Part shown: positions 27,746-37,195 of the stretch, in pieces | Layout: every line of letters starts with the position of its first letter | Position numbering within the stretch: the stretch's first letter is position 1 | Assembly (NCBI RefSeq): GCF_002309535.1 | Contig: NZ_CP023275.1 | Location: forward strand, 2,232,001-2,296,000 | Source of the DNA: Sulfurospirillum diekertiae | GTDB taxonomy: Bacteria; Campylobacterota; Campylobacteria; Campylobacterales; Sulfurospirillaceae | Length of the DNA stretch: 64,000 nt | Direction: 5' to 3' | Notes under the pieces: model-generated | Seen by the model: the letters and a program-made list of their open reading frames with translations, nothing else | What the model was told of the DNA's origin: nothing | The model's database searches: none | Program-made: the position numbers and the translations under genes

Positions 27746-29139
27746 TGCTTCACCAACACATCACACGAGCGCTCCTTGCACTTTTTTTAACAACACTCTT
27801 GCTCTCAGGTGCCATCAGCTACTTTGCCATCAAAAGTGACAACATTGATCACTACTGCAGCAACCTTGAGTCCCATATTAATATTTTGGTACGTGAATTA
27901 CCGCAGATGAATGACCTTGATGATTTTGCAAAACGCTTTCGAGAGAGTACGGATATTCGCTTTACCCTTATTAATGAAAGTGGCATGGTCGTCACGGACA
28001 GTGACCATGACAGTGAAACGATGGATAACCACTCGCATCGTGAAGAGATGATTAAAGCGGGCAAAGCCTCGTTTGGTTACTCTATCCGTTTCTCCGATAC
28101 CATGAAAAGTAATTTTTTATACGTGGCACACCGCTTTAGTATGAATGATCATATTTACTTTTTACGATTGGCAAAAAACATCGACACCATTATGCATAAC
28201 TTCTATGCCTTATGGTTTAAAATCGCCATTATCTTTACCGTGACAATTCTAATGGGATTGTATGGGGCGTATCGTTTTAGTCAAAAAATTCGACAAGAGA
28301 TCGATAACATTGTCGAAAACCTTCAGCAAATTGCTGACAAAGATTATAGAATTAAACTCTCTTCACACTTTAGTATGGAGTTTTTAGAAATCTCCAATTA
28401 CCTGAAAAAATTAGCTTCTAAACTGGAAAAAAGAGCCAAACAAAAACGAAAATATACGGCTAAGATCAAGCTGATCAGTCAACAACGCAGCGATGTTATT
28501 TCTGCCATTAGCCACGAATTTAAAAACCCTATCGCTTCCATCATGGGATACGCTCAAACACTTCTGGATGATCCCAATACCAATGCGCAAATTAGGGAGC
28601 GCTTTTTAGGAAAAATTGTCCAAAATGGGCAGAAAATATCCAATATGATCGACCGTTTAGCGCTAACAACCAAATTTGAAAATGGTGATTTTATAACCCA
28701 AAATACCACGTTTGATCTGGTGAAGCTGACCCAAGAGATCGCGCAAGGTTTTAGAGAAAAACATCCAACACGTACCATTCATACGGAACTTCCTGAAACC
28801 TATATGGTGTCGGCAGATCGTACGATGATAGAGCTTGTCATCTCCAACCTCATCGACAATGCCCTCAAATATTCTGAAGAAACTATTACCCTTGTCCTTG
28901 AGAATGACGCTTTACATGTAAAAGATCAAGGCATGGGGATCAAAAGCGAAGAGATCGAAAAAGTAACTCAAAAATTCTACCGCTCGAATTCACACTCATG
29001 GGACAACTCCATGGGACTTGGGCTTGCATTGGTAAACTACATTCTTAAACTTCACAACACCACACTAGAGATACAAAGCAGCTTAGGTGTAGGATCTGAT
29101 TTTTCATTTAAATTACCTTCAAACAATACTGTATTATGA
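27739..29139 (+). CDS. phoR: PhoR-like sensor histidine kinase
   Basis: 466 residues. Two membrane segments (~8-28 and ~155-180) flank a periplasmic domain of about 125 residues, followed by a HAMP-like linker, DHp helix with phospho-His in ISAISHEFKNP, and the ATPase domain (N-box NLIDNALKYS, G-boxes DQGMGI and GLGLALV). A large periplasmic domain is more like PhosS of Campylobacter than PhoR of E. coli, which lacks one. The start overlaps the phoB stop; ATG 27745 is an equal choice. Partner assignment is by position. Confidence 0.85.
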   Translation: MLMLHQHITRALLALFLTTLLLSGAISYFAIKSDNIDHYCSNLESHINILVRELPQMNDLDDFAKRFRESTDIRFTLINESGMVVTDSDHDSETMDNHSHREEMIKAGKASFGYSIRFSDTMKSNFLYVAHRFSMNDHIYFLRLAKNIDTIMHNFYALWFKIAIIFTVTILMGLYGAYRFSQKIRQEIDNIVENLQQIADKDYRIKLSSHFSMEFLEISNYLKKLASKLEKRAKQKRKYTAKIKLISQQRSDVISAISHEFKNPIASIMGYAQTLLDDPNTNAQIRERFLGKIVQNGQKISNMIDRLALTTKFENGDFITQNTTFDLVKLTQEIAQGFREKHPTRTIHTELPETYMVSADRTMIELVISNLIDNALKYSEETITLVLENDALHVKDQGMGIKSEEIEKVTQKFYRSNSHSWDNSMGLGLALVNYILKLHNTTLEIQSSLGVGSDFSFKLPSNNTVL

Positions 29140-29149
29140 TATGCCATTC

Positions 29150-29185
29150 AAAAAGAGGCTAACGCTTTAGCTTCTTTTTCATTAT
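29150..29185 (+). terminator. terminator of the phoU-phoB-phoR operon
   Basis: AAAAAGAGGCTAA pairs with TTTAGCTTCTTTTT around a CGC loop, 11 bp past the phoR stop, with a U-rich end. A classical intrinsic terminator. Confidence 0.85.
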
Positions 29186-29206
29186 TTTGCATCAAAGGCT
29201 TTACAT

Positions 29207-29626
29207 ATGTACAATATGGGTGAACCGCGCATCAAAATTGTTGCTATGCCAAAAGATACCAACCCCTCTGGCAATATCTTCGGAGGCTGGATTATGTCAC
29301 AAATGGACATCGCAGGAAGCCTCGCTGTACGCGATCTCAACGTTGGGCGTGTGGTAACGGTTGCGGTACAATCTATGGAGTTTCGTGAAGCGGTCAAAGT
29401 GGGTGATGTACTCAGCTGTTATGCCAAAATTATCAAAGTGGGTAAAACATCTCTTACGGTGCGCATTGAAGTCAACGCCGAACGCTCCATCGAAGGGGCA
29501 CACCGTTGTTTACATGTAACGAGTGCCGTGATTACCTACGTCAACGTTTCATCGGATGGTAAAAAAATGCCCATTCCCTATACCGATAACGAACTTATTG
29601 CACTTGGTATTGAAGTAAAAGCGTAA
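29207..29626 (+). CDS. yciA: acyl-CoA thioesterase YciA
   Basis: 139 residues, single hot-dog fold. AMPKDTNPSGNIFGGWIMSQMDIAG holds the conserved Asn-Gly-FGGW-MD active-site segment of YciA, and GRVVTVAVQSMEF and VGDVLSCYA follow as in the E. coli and Haemophilus proteins. It hydrolyses acyl-CoA, usually of broad chain length. AAAGG is about 10 bp before ATG 29207. It converges on the GDYXXLXY gene with 6 bp between stops. A palindrome copy lies inside (LHV reading). Confidence 0.9.
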   Translation: MYNMGEPRIKIVAMPKDTNPSGNIFGGWIMSQMDIAGSLAVRDLNVGRVVTVAVQSMEFREAVKVGDVLSCYAKIIKVGKTSLTVRIEVNAERSIEGAHRCLHVTSAVITYVNVSSDGKKMPIPYTDNELIALGIEVKA

Positions 29627-29632
29627 CGGCTT

Positions 29633-30208
29633 TTACTTCTCAAGAACAAATTGACTCAGTGGGGTATCTGCGACCATCAAATCTTCGATCACTCCTTTAC
29701 CCTCTAAAATTCTAAGCTTTGCGCTTACTGTTATTCCACTATTTTGTCTTAAAACTTTTTCGGCTTTTGGCGCTAACTCTTCACGCATGTAAAAACGATC
29801 AAACGGCAATGAAAAATAGACGAGTTTTGAGACATCTTCTTTTTGAGGCATACTTTGGTAGCGTGGTTCTACATTCACTTCTAAAAAATTTCCGCTCAGT
29901 GGCTTTGTAAAGCGTATCTCTTTGATGTTATCCTTTTGATCACTGTGTTCAAAAATAGCATATGCCTTAGGACGTTCTCTCATAGCCTCACCCTCAGCTA
30001 AAGGGGCTTTTGTAGCCGTATCAAAACGAAGTGTGACATAACGTCCCCTAAATGGATCGTACGGATCAAGTGGCGATACTTTCAAATAAAAGACTTCGCC
30101 CTCTTTGAGAATGCGCTCATAACTTAGGATCTGAAAAGCAATAACACCCACTTGTACGACACACAGAAATCCAAAAAAAATCCATGAAAGAAGTTTTATA
30201 TTTTTCAT
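29633..30208 (-). CDS. GDYXXLXY-domain membrane-anchored protein
   Basis: 191 residues. One N-terminal membrane segment (~8-30), then a soluble domain with YLKVSPLDPYDPFRGRYVTLRF, the RGxYxxLxY-type motif that names the GDYXXLXY family (here RGRYVTLRF). Function unknown. Its ATG overlaps the stop of the DUF2157 gene upstream (ATGA), a pairing seen widely, so the two products very likely work together in the inner membrane. Confidence 0.85.
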   Translation of the reverse strand: MKNIKLLSWIFFGFLCVVQVGVIAFQILSYERILKEGEVFYLKVSPLDPYDPFRGRYVTLRFDTATKAPLAEGEAMRERPKAYAIFEHSDQKDNIKEIRFTKPLSGNFLEVNVEPRYQSMPQKEDVSKLVYFSLPFDRFYMREELAPKAEKVLRQNSGITVSAKLRILEGKGVIEDLMVADTPLSQFVLEK

Positions 30209-31554
30209 GCGCTTGCCCTCAACTTTCGTCGTACAAAGGCATTGATAACCAAGAATAGCACCCCCGTTACGATAAATGCCACACCTTTAGCCACCAAATC
30301 AAACTTGGCATCCATAAAGTGAATCCAAACCGTCAACGCGATTAAAATCATGCCTTGATTGATCAGTCCTAAACGCCCCTCTTTTGCACCGCATACGATC
30401 ATCCACGAAGCCCCTAAAAGTAAAGAAGCATTGATAAAGAGCATTGAAGCCAAAGCAGATACTTCGTGATGACTTTGAAGCTGTGTGTATATCAAGAAAA
30501 TGACAGGGGTCAGTATGACAAGCACTTCGGCGGGAACCTTTTTAACCTTTTGTAAAAATAGCACTAACAGTGCTACAAAAAGCACGATTAGACTGATTGC
30601 CAGCCAACCCATCTGGCTAGGTGCTTGAATCATTGAATCCGCCCCATCCAGCCACATTCGTGCTCGAAATGAAACCTGAGTCAGTACCAAGAACAAAGCT
30701 CCAAATTTTCCGATGCGTTCAAAAGGACGTTGCCATGTTTTTTCACCATGCGAAAGATACAGCATTCCTGCCATGTAATACAGTGCAAAGAAAAGTGCAA
30801 AATAATTCACCATGCTACGTAAATGAGGCATAGCACGCGTTTGCGTTAAGATTTCAACAAGAAAAACAAGAAAAAGTGAGATCGCAAGTCCCCAACTAAG
30901 GAGCAAGGTACCATTGGCATTTTTTGCTGTTCTCAGTTGCCACACATAGTAGCCAAGCCAACAAAGCATAATTCCTAATAGTGCCCATGTGCTGAGAAAA
31001 GAGTCTGTATTCATCTCCAACAATGCACTCAAATCACTTCGATGACTGATCCACACAACTGTCCATAAAAGGATCTGTAACAATGCAGCACCTGAAGAAG
31101 GAAGTAACCATGCAATACCAAAGGAGAGTAAGAGCCAAAGACTTAGAAAATCAAAAACCGTGCCACCCAAATGGTACGTCTGCCCAATGATCGCCAACGA
31201 TGCACCCATCATCAAAAACCAAAGGATACCACTCCCTTCCAGCAATGCAGTGTCGTTTGGCTTGTAACGCTTAACCCAAAAGGAAAACGCTTGTGCACCC
31301 ACTAAAAGGACAATGGCGAACAGTGTACGCTCCAGATGCCCCAACGCATCCCAATTGTACGCCAAAAGGGAGATAATGCCCAATCCTACAAGGGCAAACC
31401 CAAGTAAGCTAAAGGCTATGCCCGAAGAGCGCTGAGATGATTTTTCGCCTTCATAACGACTTAAAAGTACCCTCGCACTCTCCTGTGTAACTATGCCCTC
31501 ATTCACCCACGAAGGAAGCTCCTTCTCAAGCCATTGGTAATTCTCTTTGCTCAT
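30205..31554 (-). CDS. DUF2157 multi-pass membrane protein
   Basis: 449 residues. A soluble N-terminal ~60 residues (WLEKELPSWVNEGIVTQESARVLLSRYE) typical of DUF2157, followed by about twelve to fourteen hydrophobic segments. Function unknown. Coupled by a 4-bp overlap to the GDYXXLXY gene. AAGGTAG lies before the ATG and a copy of the dispersed palindrome lies 9 bp further upstream at 31563. Confidence 0.88.
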   Translation of the reverse strand: MSKENYQWLEKELPSWVNEGIVTQESARVLLSRYEGEKSSQRSSGIAFSLLGFALVGLGIISLLAYNWDALGHLERTLFAIVLLVGAQAFSFWVKRYKPNDTALLEGSGILWFLMMGASLAIIGQTYHLGGTVFDFLSLWLLLSFGIAWLLPSSGAALLQILLWTVVWISHRSDLSALLEMNTDSFLSTWALLGIMLCWLGYYVWQLRTAKNANGTLLLSWGLAISLFLVFLVEILTQTRAMPHLRSMVNYFALFFALYYMAGMLYLSHGEKTWQRPFERIGKFGALFLVLTQVSFRARMWLDGADSMIQAPSQMGWLAISLIVLFVALLVLFLQKVKKVPAEVLVILTPVIFLIYTQLQSHHEVSALASMLFINASLLLGASWMIVCGAKEGRLGLINQGMILIALTVWIHFMDAKFDLVAKGVAFIVTGVLFLVINAFVRRKLRASA

Positions 31555-31575
31555 AACTACCTTTACATGTAAAGA

Positions 31576-31899
31576 TCAATCAACGATAAACAGCTTCGCG
31601 CCACTTGGCGTATACGAACGGTGTGCCATCGTCTCATCCGCCACTTCATAACTCATACCCGCTTGAAGAAAATGAACTTCTCCATTCATGAGTTCCGTGT
31701 AAAGCTCACCCTCTAAACACAAAAGAATATGCCCTTTTTGGCACCAGTGATCGGCTTTATACCCAGCAGTATACTCCACCATACGCACACGAATGTTGCC
31801 ACACTGCTTCGTTCGCCAAAACGCACTGCAGCTCTCACCTTTGTGTTCTACTTTTTCAATATTTTCCCAATCAGTTGTACCAAATGGGATGTCGGTCAT
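31576..31899 (-). CDS. small cupin protein, DHCW-motif type
   Basis: 107 residues, one cupin barrel. IPFGTTDWENIEKVEHKGE at the start, NIRVRMVEYTAGYKADHWCQKGHI and YEVADETMAHRSYTPSGAKLFIVD match the small cupin family named for its DHCW motif. The His residues (DHW, KGH, MAH) could bind a metal. Enzymatic role unknown. It starts 17 bp downstream of the NACHT gene stop, on the same strand, but shows no link to defence. Confidence 0.8.
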   Translation of the reverse strand: MTDIPFGTTDWENIEKVEHKGESCSAFWRTKQCGNIRVRMVEYTAGYKADHWCQKGHILLCLEGELYTELMNGEVHFLQAGMSYEVADETMAHRSYTPSGAKLFIVD

Positions 31900-31915
31900 T
31901 TGCAGTGTGTTTTCC

Positions 31916-34900
31916 TTAGTCTATTTTACAGTTTAAACCCATAACATTTATATTTAACTCATCTCTATAAAGCTCATGAAGATTTTGTAACTGTTTTTCA
32001 AAATCTTCTTTTGAACTTCTAATATTAAAAATTAAAAAGATACCATAATCCGAATGTGACCCTTGGATATACTGGTGTAATTTTTTAACATACTCTTTGC
32101 CAATCTTTTTTCTAGCATCGGCTTCCATATTAAAGTCCAATTTCAACTCTAACAATATCTGCCCAATAAATCCGTAAGAAATCGTATAATCAATACGCTT
32201 ATCATCCATTAACTGTTCTTCTCGATGTAACCTAAAATCTGTTGCTCTAAAACCATGCTCATATAGCGCTAATTTTATCGGAGGCATGAGCGTTTTGGAT
32301 ATAAACTCTTCTGCATCCAATTTCTTTTCTTTTCTAGCCTGTAACTCAATATGTTTATACGCACCCTCATCTTCAACCCATTGTTTCAAATCTTTTTCAA
32401 TGACACGTTTGATAACTTCCAAAAGATGCGATGTCGAAGCAATAGGCAAATACAATTTATCTTTAAATTCTCTATATTTTCTTAGTGCATCTGCCATATT
32501 TGACGGTTTAGCGATGGCTTCTAAGTAGCTCTTCTTAGCTTCATCAAACCCATACTCAAATGATCCTAACTCAAGCTCATTTTGATTGCGAAGCATAAAG
32601 CTTTCCATTTTATGAATAGGCTCAAACGAACCTAAATGGCGAAGTTGTTTGAGGTGGTTGGTGACAATTTTTTCTAAAAATTCAGCGTTAGCGTGTTTCT
32701 TCTCTTTGCGTAAAGAAGAAGCTAATACCAACAAATCTTCATCTATCTTTTTCGTGTACTCTTCATGATGTATCAAAAGTTGATTTAAACTATTTTGCCC
32801 ACGATGATCGTCCAAATCTGTCATAAAGGTACTGTCTTTTCCCTCTGGTACATGTGTGGTCATTGCTGTTTGTTTGACGTACTCAATCACTTCAGCAAAC
32901 GCTTCTTTATCATCATGCTTCATAACCAAAGCTTTTAAAAACGCTTCTTTCAAGTCCTTTTCTAACTCTGGTTTTTTTCGCATTGCATCAATACGTTTTT
33001 TTGTTAAAACTTCAGGTGGCAAAATATCGACTATCTCTTCACGAATATGCTTTGCAATTTTTTGATTTGCAATCATTTTTAAAAGTAACGGCTCTGCCTC
33101 TTTGATGCGTAGATTTTGATACATCTGCATAAAATTCTCAGGCGAGCGCATTGCTAAGTCATCTCTTCGCTTTCCTGCATAAACATCTACTACATCTTGA
33201 AGTGCCTTCGATGATGGTTTGCTAGCAAGTTCAAATATCATTTTATCATTACTATTTGTGCTAAAAGGAAGATAACGGAAGGCATTGTCTACCATCATTT
33301 GATCCGTTAAAACAATTTTTTCATGGTACAAAAAATTGATACAACTGTACAAAAATGGTACTTCCCAAATCTGGTATGAATTCTCCCCGCTTCGTTTCAC
33401 TTTTCCATCAAGAGGATTATTATGCAATAAAATTTGGTGTGACAAAGCAATCATACGTTGTCGATTGATTTCATAAGCAGGACATTGTTTAAGCTCTTCT
33501 TGGTGCGAGATAAAAAATGAAAACAGATCTCTGTGAAATCGATCTAGCACTGGTTCTATTTTATAAAGCCATTGATCACATAAACTTTTTTGCTTTTTTG
33601 GTGGGTGCATTTTTGCATATTTTGCTTGAGCTTTGTTTCTCTTTTGTATTTCTTTATGAAACAATGAATGAATTTTTTCTTTTACCTTTGAATTGAGCGT
33701 TTCTGTATAGAACAAATTTATCATTAAATCTTCTAAAGTAAAGCTTGAATGTTCCATCTTTTTAAAAATATTCAAAATAATGTCAAAATTATCGACTGTT
33801 ATAAAAGGAAAGAGGTTTAAAATAATAAATTCTTGAAACTCAAAATAATATATTTTATCGGTATTTAGACGCGTTATTAACTCTTCTAAAAGTTCTTCCA
33901 AATACTTTTGATTATCTTTTATAAGCACATTTACAATTAATCGTATAAAAACTTTATAAGCATCGCTATAGTGGAAATTTTTATAAAATACTTTTAGAAG
34001 AAATTGATTTAAGAGATCACGAAGTGTATCATTGAGAACATGCGCGATATTTTCAAATAATATTTCAACTTGCTTTTCACGTAGACCAAGATAATGATAT
34101 TTTAAAGAGTAATGTTCTTGTTCTCTTTGAAGGAACTTACTTAAAATATATTCAAGAGCTACAGATGTTCTACATTCAGAAATACATTCAAATACATCAA
34201 AACCACTGATTCTATTTCTATCTACTTTATTTTTATTAAAAAGCTTTTCTGCTTCAAAATAGACATCAATGCTAAAGCTATCTTCAGGCGCTATTTCACG
34301 GCATGTTCGTGCGTACTCATGCTGAAGCTGAACGCCCTTTTCAAAAATGAAACGATGGTTTTTCACCCACTCAAAATCATTTTTTGCAAAGATAGAAGCA
34401 TGGCTGACAATTGTTTCATGCAAGTATTGATTTTCTTTGACATCCATTTGTAACCACGCAGAAAATGTCTCTTTCCATGTTTTCAGTTGTTGCGCTGAGA
34501 GTTTGCCTTTTTTATACACTGAGCTTATCAACTTAACAGCGTTTCTTTGTTTTGACATGTGCCATGTTTTAGATTTTGCACTTTCAAGAATCAGTGCATA
34601 ATGCTCACTTTCACAGTAAAAATTGGCTAGTTTATCCGCCAACCTCCATAAAGATTTGTCATGCCTCGTATAGTAATCAAAAACAATGTTAAAGATGCGA
34701 GATTTTGTTTGAAAGTCGATTGTTTCAGCATTGATTGAGACAAGGATGTCGAAATATTCTTCCCTTAAAACCCTCTCTTTATGTCGTTGTACAAATGCAA
34801 TAAAAAGCTCTAATAAAGTACTGTTTTGATCGATAAGAAAAGGTGTGACATAAAACCAATTTGCAAAAATTTCTTGAAGTGTAGGCTCCATTGCTAGGTC

Positions 34901-35980
34901 AAAAAATCGCTGATCAAGCTTATCAAAACGAAGTAACTCTTTTGCTGCTAAAAAGTCTAAAAACGTCTGGTTTTCAAACTCGACAAAATCAAGATTGTCT
35001 TTTAAAACACTTCGGTCATAGAGAATATTAAGTAAATCATCTCTAAAGATAATTTGACTAAAATTTGATTCTACCGAATCAAAAATAGTCATTAGTTCAT
35101 CTTTGCTGATTTGTGAAACCTGATAAATTTTCATAATAAATGCAATTTTTTCTAAGACTCTTTTAATCACATCATACTGAGACTGAGGAGTTTTAACATC
35201 TCTTTCTTTGTCTAATTTTCGATAAATAAAATGGTTAAATAATTCGATACGACTCAATTTTATGATTTCTTCTATCTTCATATCTTTTGTTAATTCACAA
35301 AAATAGTAGAGGTAACGAGGTGTTTGTAAGATTTCAAAGAGACCATTTTTTTGAATCTCACTAAAAATAAAAGAAGCTTTTTGTGCATCAAAACTTTCCA
35401 TATAGTCTTTGATTTGTTTACCGTAAAACTTGTCAATTTCGATGAACTTAAAGGCAAGCGAAGCCACATCAAAGTCCATCTTTTTAAGATGATGCGTGCG
35501 ACATGATACAAATAGTTTAGCAAGAGAATTTTGTTGCATAAACGTTTCGATCATTTCCATAAAAGTGTAGAGTTTTTCAAAGGGGAGTTCATCAAGAGCA
35601 TCGATGCAAATCAATGTGTTTTCATCTAAACTTGCATCATCCGTATTGGAAAATTTTGATTGTTTGAGTAAATCTTGCTCTGATATATTTGGGTCAATTT
35701 CTTTACATGTAAGAATATTTTTTGCAATATCGCTGTCAATAATTTTTTTCGCATCCAGATAAAAAGCTTTTTTTTGATGTTCGTGTGCTTTTAAAACAAG
35801 CTCTTTAAAAAGCCGTGTTTTACCAAATCCAGGTTCCCCGACAAACAAAAGATACTTCTCCTCAAACAACTCTGCAAAAGTGGGATGTTTGACATCACGT
35901 ACAAACATCATTTCAGGTTCAAGATTAAACAAGTCATCAAGTGTTTTATACAGAGAAAGCGTTGGTGCAATATATGTCAT
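31916..35980 (-). CDS. NACHT NTPase with C-terminal PD-(D/E)XK-like nuclease, putative phage defence
   Basis: 1354 residues. Walker A GEPGFGKT at 48-55, Walker B LICIDALDEL at 123-132 with the NACHT-type acidic extension, and sensor LFVSCRTH at 156-163 define a STAND/NACHT ATPase. No effector domain precedes it. A long helical region of about 1000 residues follows, probably a repeat-built sensor. The last ~100 residues read RIDYT (Asp 1264) ... ILLELKL (Glu 1278, Lys 1280), the spacing of a PD-(D/E)XK nuclease site, then a long helix and a GIFLIFNI strand. Bacterial NACHT proteins with nuclease domains act against phage. It starts 12 bp after the MNT gene; the base composition looks richer in A+T than its neighbours, which suggests transfer. 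Confidence 0.8.
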   Translation of the reverse strand: MTYIAPTLSLYKTLDDLFNLEPEMMFVRDVKHPTFAELFEEKYLLFVGEPGFGKTRLFKELVLKAHEHQKKAFYLDAKKIIDSDIAKNILTCKEIDPNISEQDLLKQSKFSNTDDASLDENTLICIDALDELPFEKLYTFMEMIETFMQQNSLAKLFVSCRTHHLKKMDFDVASLAFKFIEIDKFYGKQIKDYMESFDAQKASFIFSEIQKNGLFEILQTPRYLYYFCELTKDMKIEEIIKLSRIELFNHFIYRKLDKERDVKTPQSQYDVIKRVLEKIAFIMKIYQVSQISKDELMTIFDSVESNFSQIIFRDDLLNILYDRSVLKDNLDFVEFENQTFLDFLAAKELLRFDKLDQRFFDLAMEPTLQEIFANWFYVTPFLIDQNSTLLELFIAFVQRHKERVLREEYFDILVSINAETIDFQTKSRIFNIVFDYYTRHDKSLWRLADKLANFYCESEHYALILESAKSKTWHMSKQRNAVKLISSVYKKGKLSAQQLKTWKETFSAWLQMDVKENQYLHETIVSHASIFAKNDFEWVKNHRFIFEKGVQLQHEYARTCREIAPEDSFSIDVYFEAEKLFNKNKVDRNRISGFDVFECISECRTSVALEYILSKFLQREQEHYSLKYHYLGLREKQVEILFENIAHVLNDTLRDLLNQFLLKVFYKNFHYSDAYKVFIRLIVNVLIKDNQKYLEELLEELITRLNTDKIYYFEFQEFIILNLFPFITVDNFDIILNIFKKMEHSSFTLEDLMINLFYTETLNSKVKEKIHSLFHKEIQKRNKAQAKYAKMHPPKKQKSLCDQWLYKIEPVLDRFHRDLFSFFISHQEELKQCPAYEINRQRMIALSHQILLHNNPLDGKVKRSGENSYQIWEVPFLYSCINFLYHEKIVLTDQMMVDNAFRYLPFSTNSNDKMIFELASKPSSKALQDVVDVYAGKRRDDLAMRSPENFMQMYQNLRIKEAEPLLLKMIANQKIAKHIREEIVDILPPEVLTKKRIDAMRKKPELEKDLKEAFLKALVMKHDDKEAFAEVIEYVKQTAMTTHVPEGKDSTFMTDLDDHRGQNSLNQLLIHHEEYTKKIDEDLLVLASSLRKEKKHANAEFLEKIVTNHLKQLRHLGSFEPIHKMESFMLRNQNELELGSFEYGFDEAKKSYLEAIAKPSNMADALRKYREFKDKLYLPIASTSHLLEVIKRVIEKDLKQWVEDEGAYKHIELQARKEKKLDAEEFISKTLMPPIKLALYEHGFRATDFRLHREEQLMDDKRIDYTISYGFIGQILLELKLDFNMEADARKKIGKEYVKKLHQYIQGSHSDYGIFLIFNIRSSKEDFEKQLQNLHELYRDELNINVMGLNCKID

Positions 35981-35992
35981 AGCTTTACCTTA

Positions 35993-36286
35993 CTAAATTT
36001 TAATACCACCCTCATCTATCGACTTTCTCAACGCATCATCGCTAATCTTATCATAAATCACAACATCAAAAAAATAGGGTAAATTGGTCTCTTCATCAAG
36101 TTTATATTTGAGTTTTGAAAGGGTATTAAGGTCGATATTTTTACCCTTAATGGCAAGATCAACATCGGAAGCTTTTTTGTGTGTTCCTCTGGCTCGAGAG
36201 CCAAAAAGAATGACCTCTTCGATGGCATCAAACTTAGCAAAAACTTCACGCAAGGTTGAGAGTTCTGTTTCACTCAACCCTAGCAT
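35993..36286 (-). CDS. MNT-type minimal nucleotidyltransferase (antitoxin)
   Basis: 97 residues. LFGSRARGTHKKASDVDLAIKG is the GSx10DxD active-site motif of minimal nucleotidyltransferases. In HEPN/MNT modules this enzyme adds AMP to a tyrosine of the HEPN toxin and silences it. The ATG overlaps the HEPN stop codon (ATGCTAG), so the two are co-translated. The final helices (FFDVVIYDKISDDALRKSI) fit the family. Confidence 0.9.
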   Translation of the reverse strand: MLGLSETELSTLREVFAKFDAIEEVILFGSRARGTHKKASDVDLAIKGKNIDLNTLSKLKYKLDEETNLPYFFDVVIYDKISDDALRKSIDEGGIKI

Positions 36287-36681
36287 GTCTTTTTTGCCAA
36301 TACATCGTAGAGTTTTTCCATCATCGGGTAGTAGGTTTGAACAATGAGTTTTTCAAGCTCATCCAAGATAGTTTCATCGTAAGTATGCGCACTAAGATTG
36401 CGTTTTTCGAGTGCTTCAAGCCACAAAGCACCATCGTCGATGAGTCCGTATTGGAACGCTTGTTTGATGCTCTCACGAGGACTTTTGACTTCATAACCCT
36501 CCGCTACCAGATAGTCTTTCATCACTTTCCACGCTAACTCAAATCCCACTTCAAAAAACTGGATGAGCCCTGCTTTTTCGATCTCATTCAGGCTCTCTTT
36601 TTCAACTGTCATTTTAAGATGCCTAAGAGATTTTTGATAATTTGTAAAACGTTGTCTAAAGCGTATTAATGTATCGCTCAT
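36280..36681 (-). CDS. HEPN toxin (nucleotidyltransferase substrate-binding family)
   Basis: 133 residues, all-helical, HI0074-like. RNLSAHTY near residue 105 is the RX4HXY motif: Arg and His form the RNase site and the Tyr is the AMPylation target of the partner. FEVGFELAWKVMKDYL is also typical. I start at MSDTLIRF (36681), where AAGGTGAAG lies upstream; a longer frame adds seven residues. First gene of the HEPN-MNT-NACHT operon. Confidence 0.88.
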   Translation of the reverse strand: MSDTLIRFRQRFTNYQKSLRHLKMTVEKESLNEIEKAGLIQFFEVGFELAWKVMKDYLVAEGYEVKSPRESIKQAFQYGLIDDGALWLEALEKRNLSAHTYDETILDELEKLIVQTYYPMMEKLYDVLAKKTC

Positions 36682-36723
36682 CACTTCACCTTTTTGAACC
36701 AATCGTATTTTTACATGTAAAGC

Positions 36724-37071
36724 TTATTTTACATCTCTTTTACAGCCATATTTTGCGGCATAGATTTCGCCAAATGCGTGCATAGAATCAAGCACTTTTT
36801 TAAGCTCTAAACCAATAGGGCTAAGGGCGTACTCCACACGTGGAGGTACTTCAGCAAAAACTGTTCGCTCAATGATATGATCGGCTTCTAACTCTTTGAG
36901 TTTTTGTGTCACCGTTTTTTGTGTCACTTGTGAAAAAGCTTCACAAATGTCTTTAAATCTTTTTTGTCCGCCTAATAATATATAAACGATAAATATTTTA
37001 CTTTTGTCGTTTATAATGTCCAATGTCAATGCTACAGGGCATTGCAACTCTTTTACGTCTGTTGTTATCAT
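36724..37071 (-). CDS. HxlR-family transcriptional regulator
   Basis: 115 residues, winged helix. CPVALTLDIINDKSKIFIVYILLGGQKRF and TQKTVTQKLKELEADHIIERTVFAEVPPRVEYALSPIG match HxlR; the conserved N-terminal Cys, often redox- or electrophile-sensing, is present (QCPV). It is transcribed away from the oxidoreductase at 37196, which it most likely controls. I start at ATG 37071, nine bases after AGAGG; a GTG at 37080 would add three residues. Confidence 0.9.
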   Translation of the reverse strand: MITTDVKELQCPVALTLDIINDKSKIFIVYILLGGQKRFKDICEAFSQVTQKTVTQKLKELEADHIIERTVFAEVPPRVEYALSPIGLELKKVLDSMHAFGEIYAAKYGCKRDVK

Positions 37072-37195
37072 TGTTGTCACCTCTTAATTTGTATTATACC
37101 ATAATCACCATTTTTGTTCTTTACTTACTTTTTATTCTATAATAAACTTTAAGGTGTTAAGAGGTATATTTTTCTAAATTTTTAGGAGAGATACT

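Noticed and set aside
31576-31899. Small cupin gene as a fourth part of the defence operon
   Set aside because: It lies only 16 bp after the NACHT gene but belongs to a common stand-alone cupin family with no known defence role.
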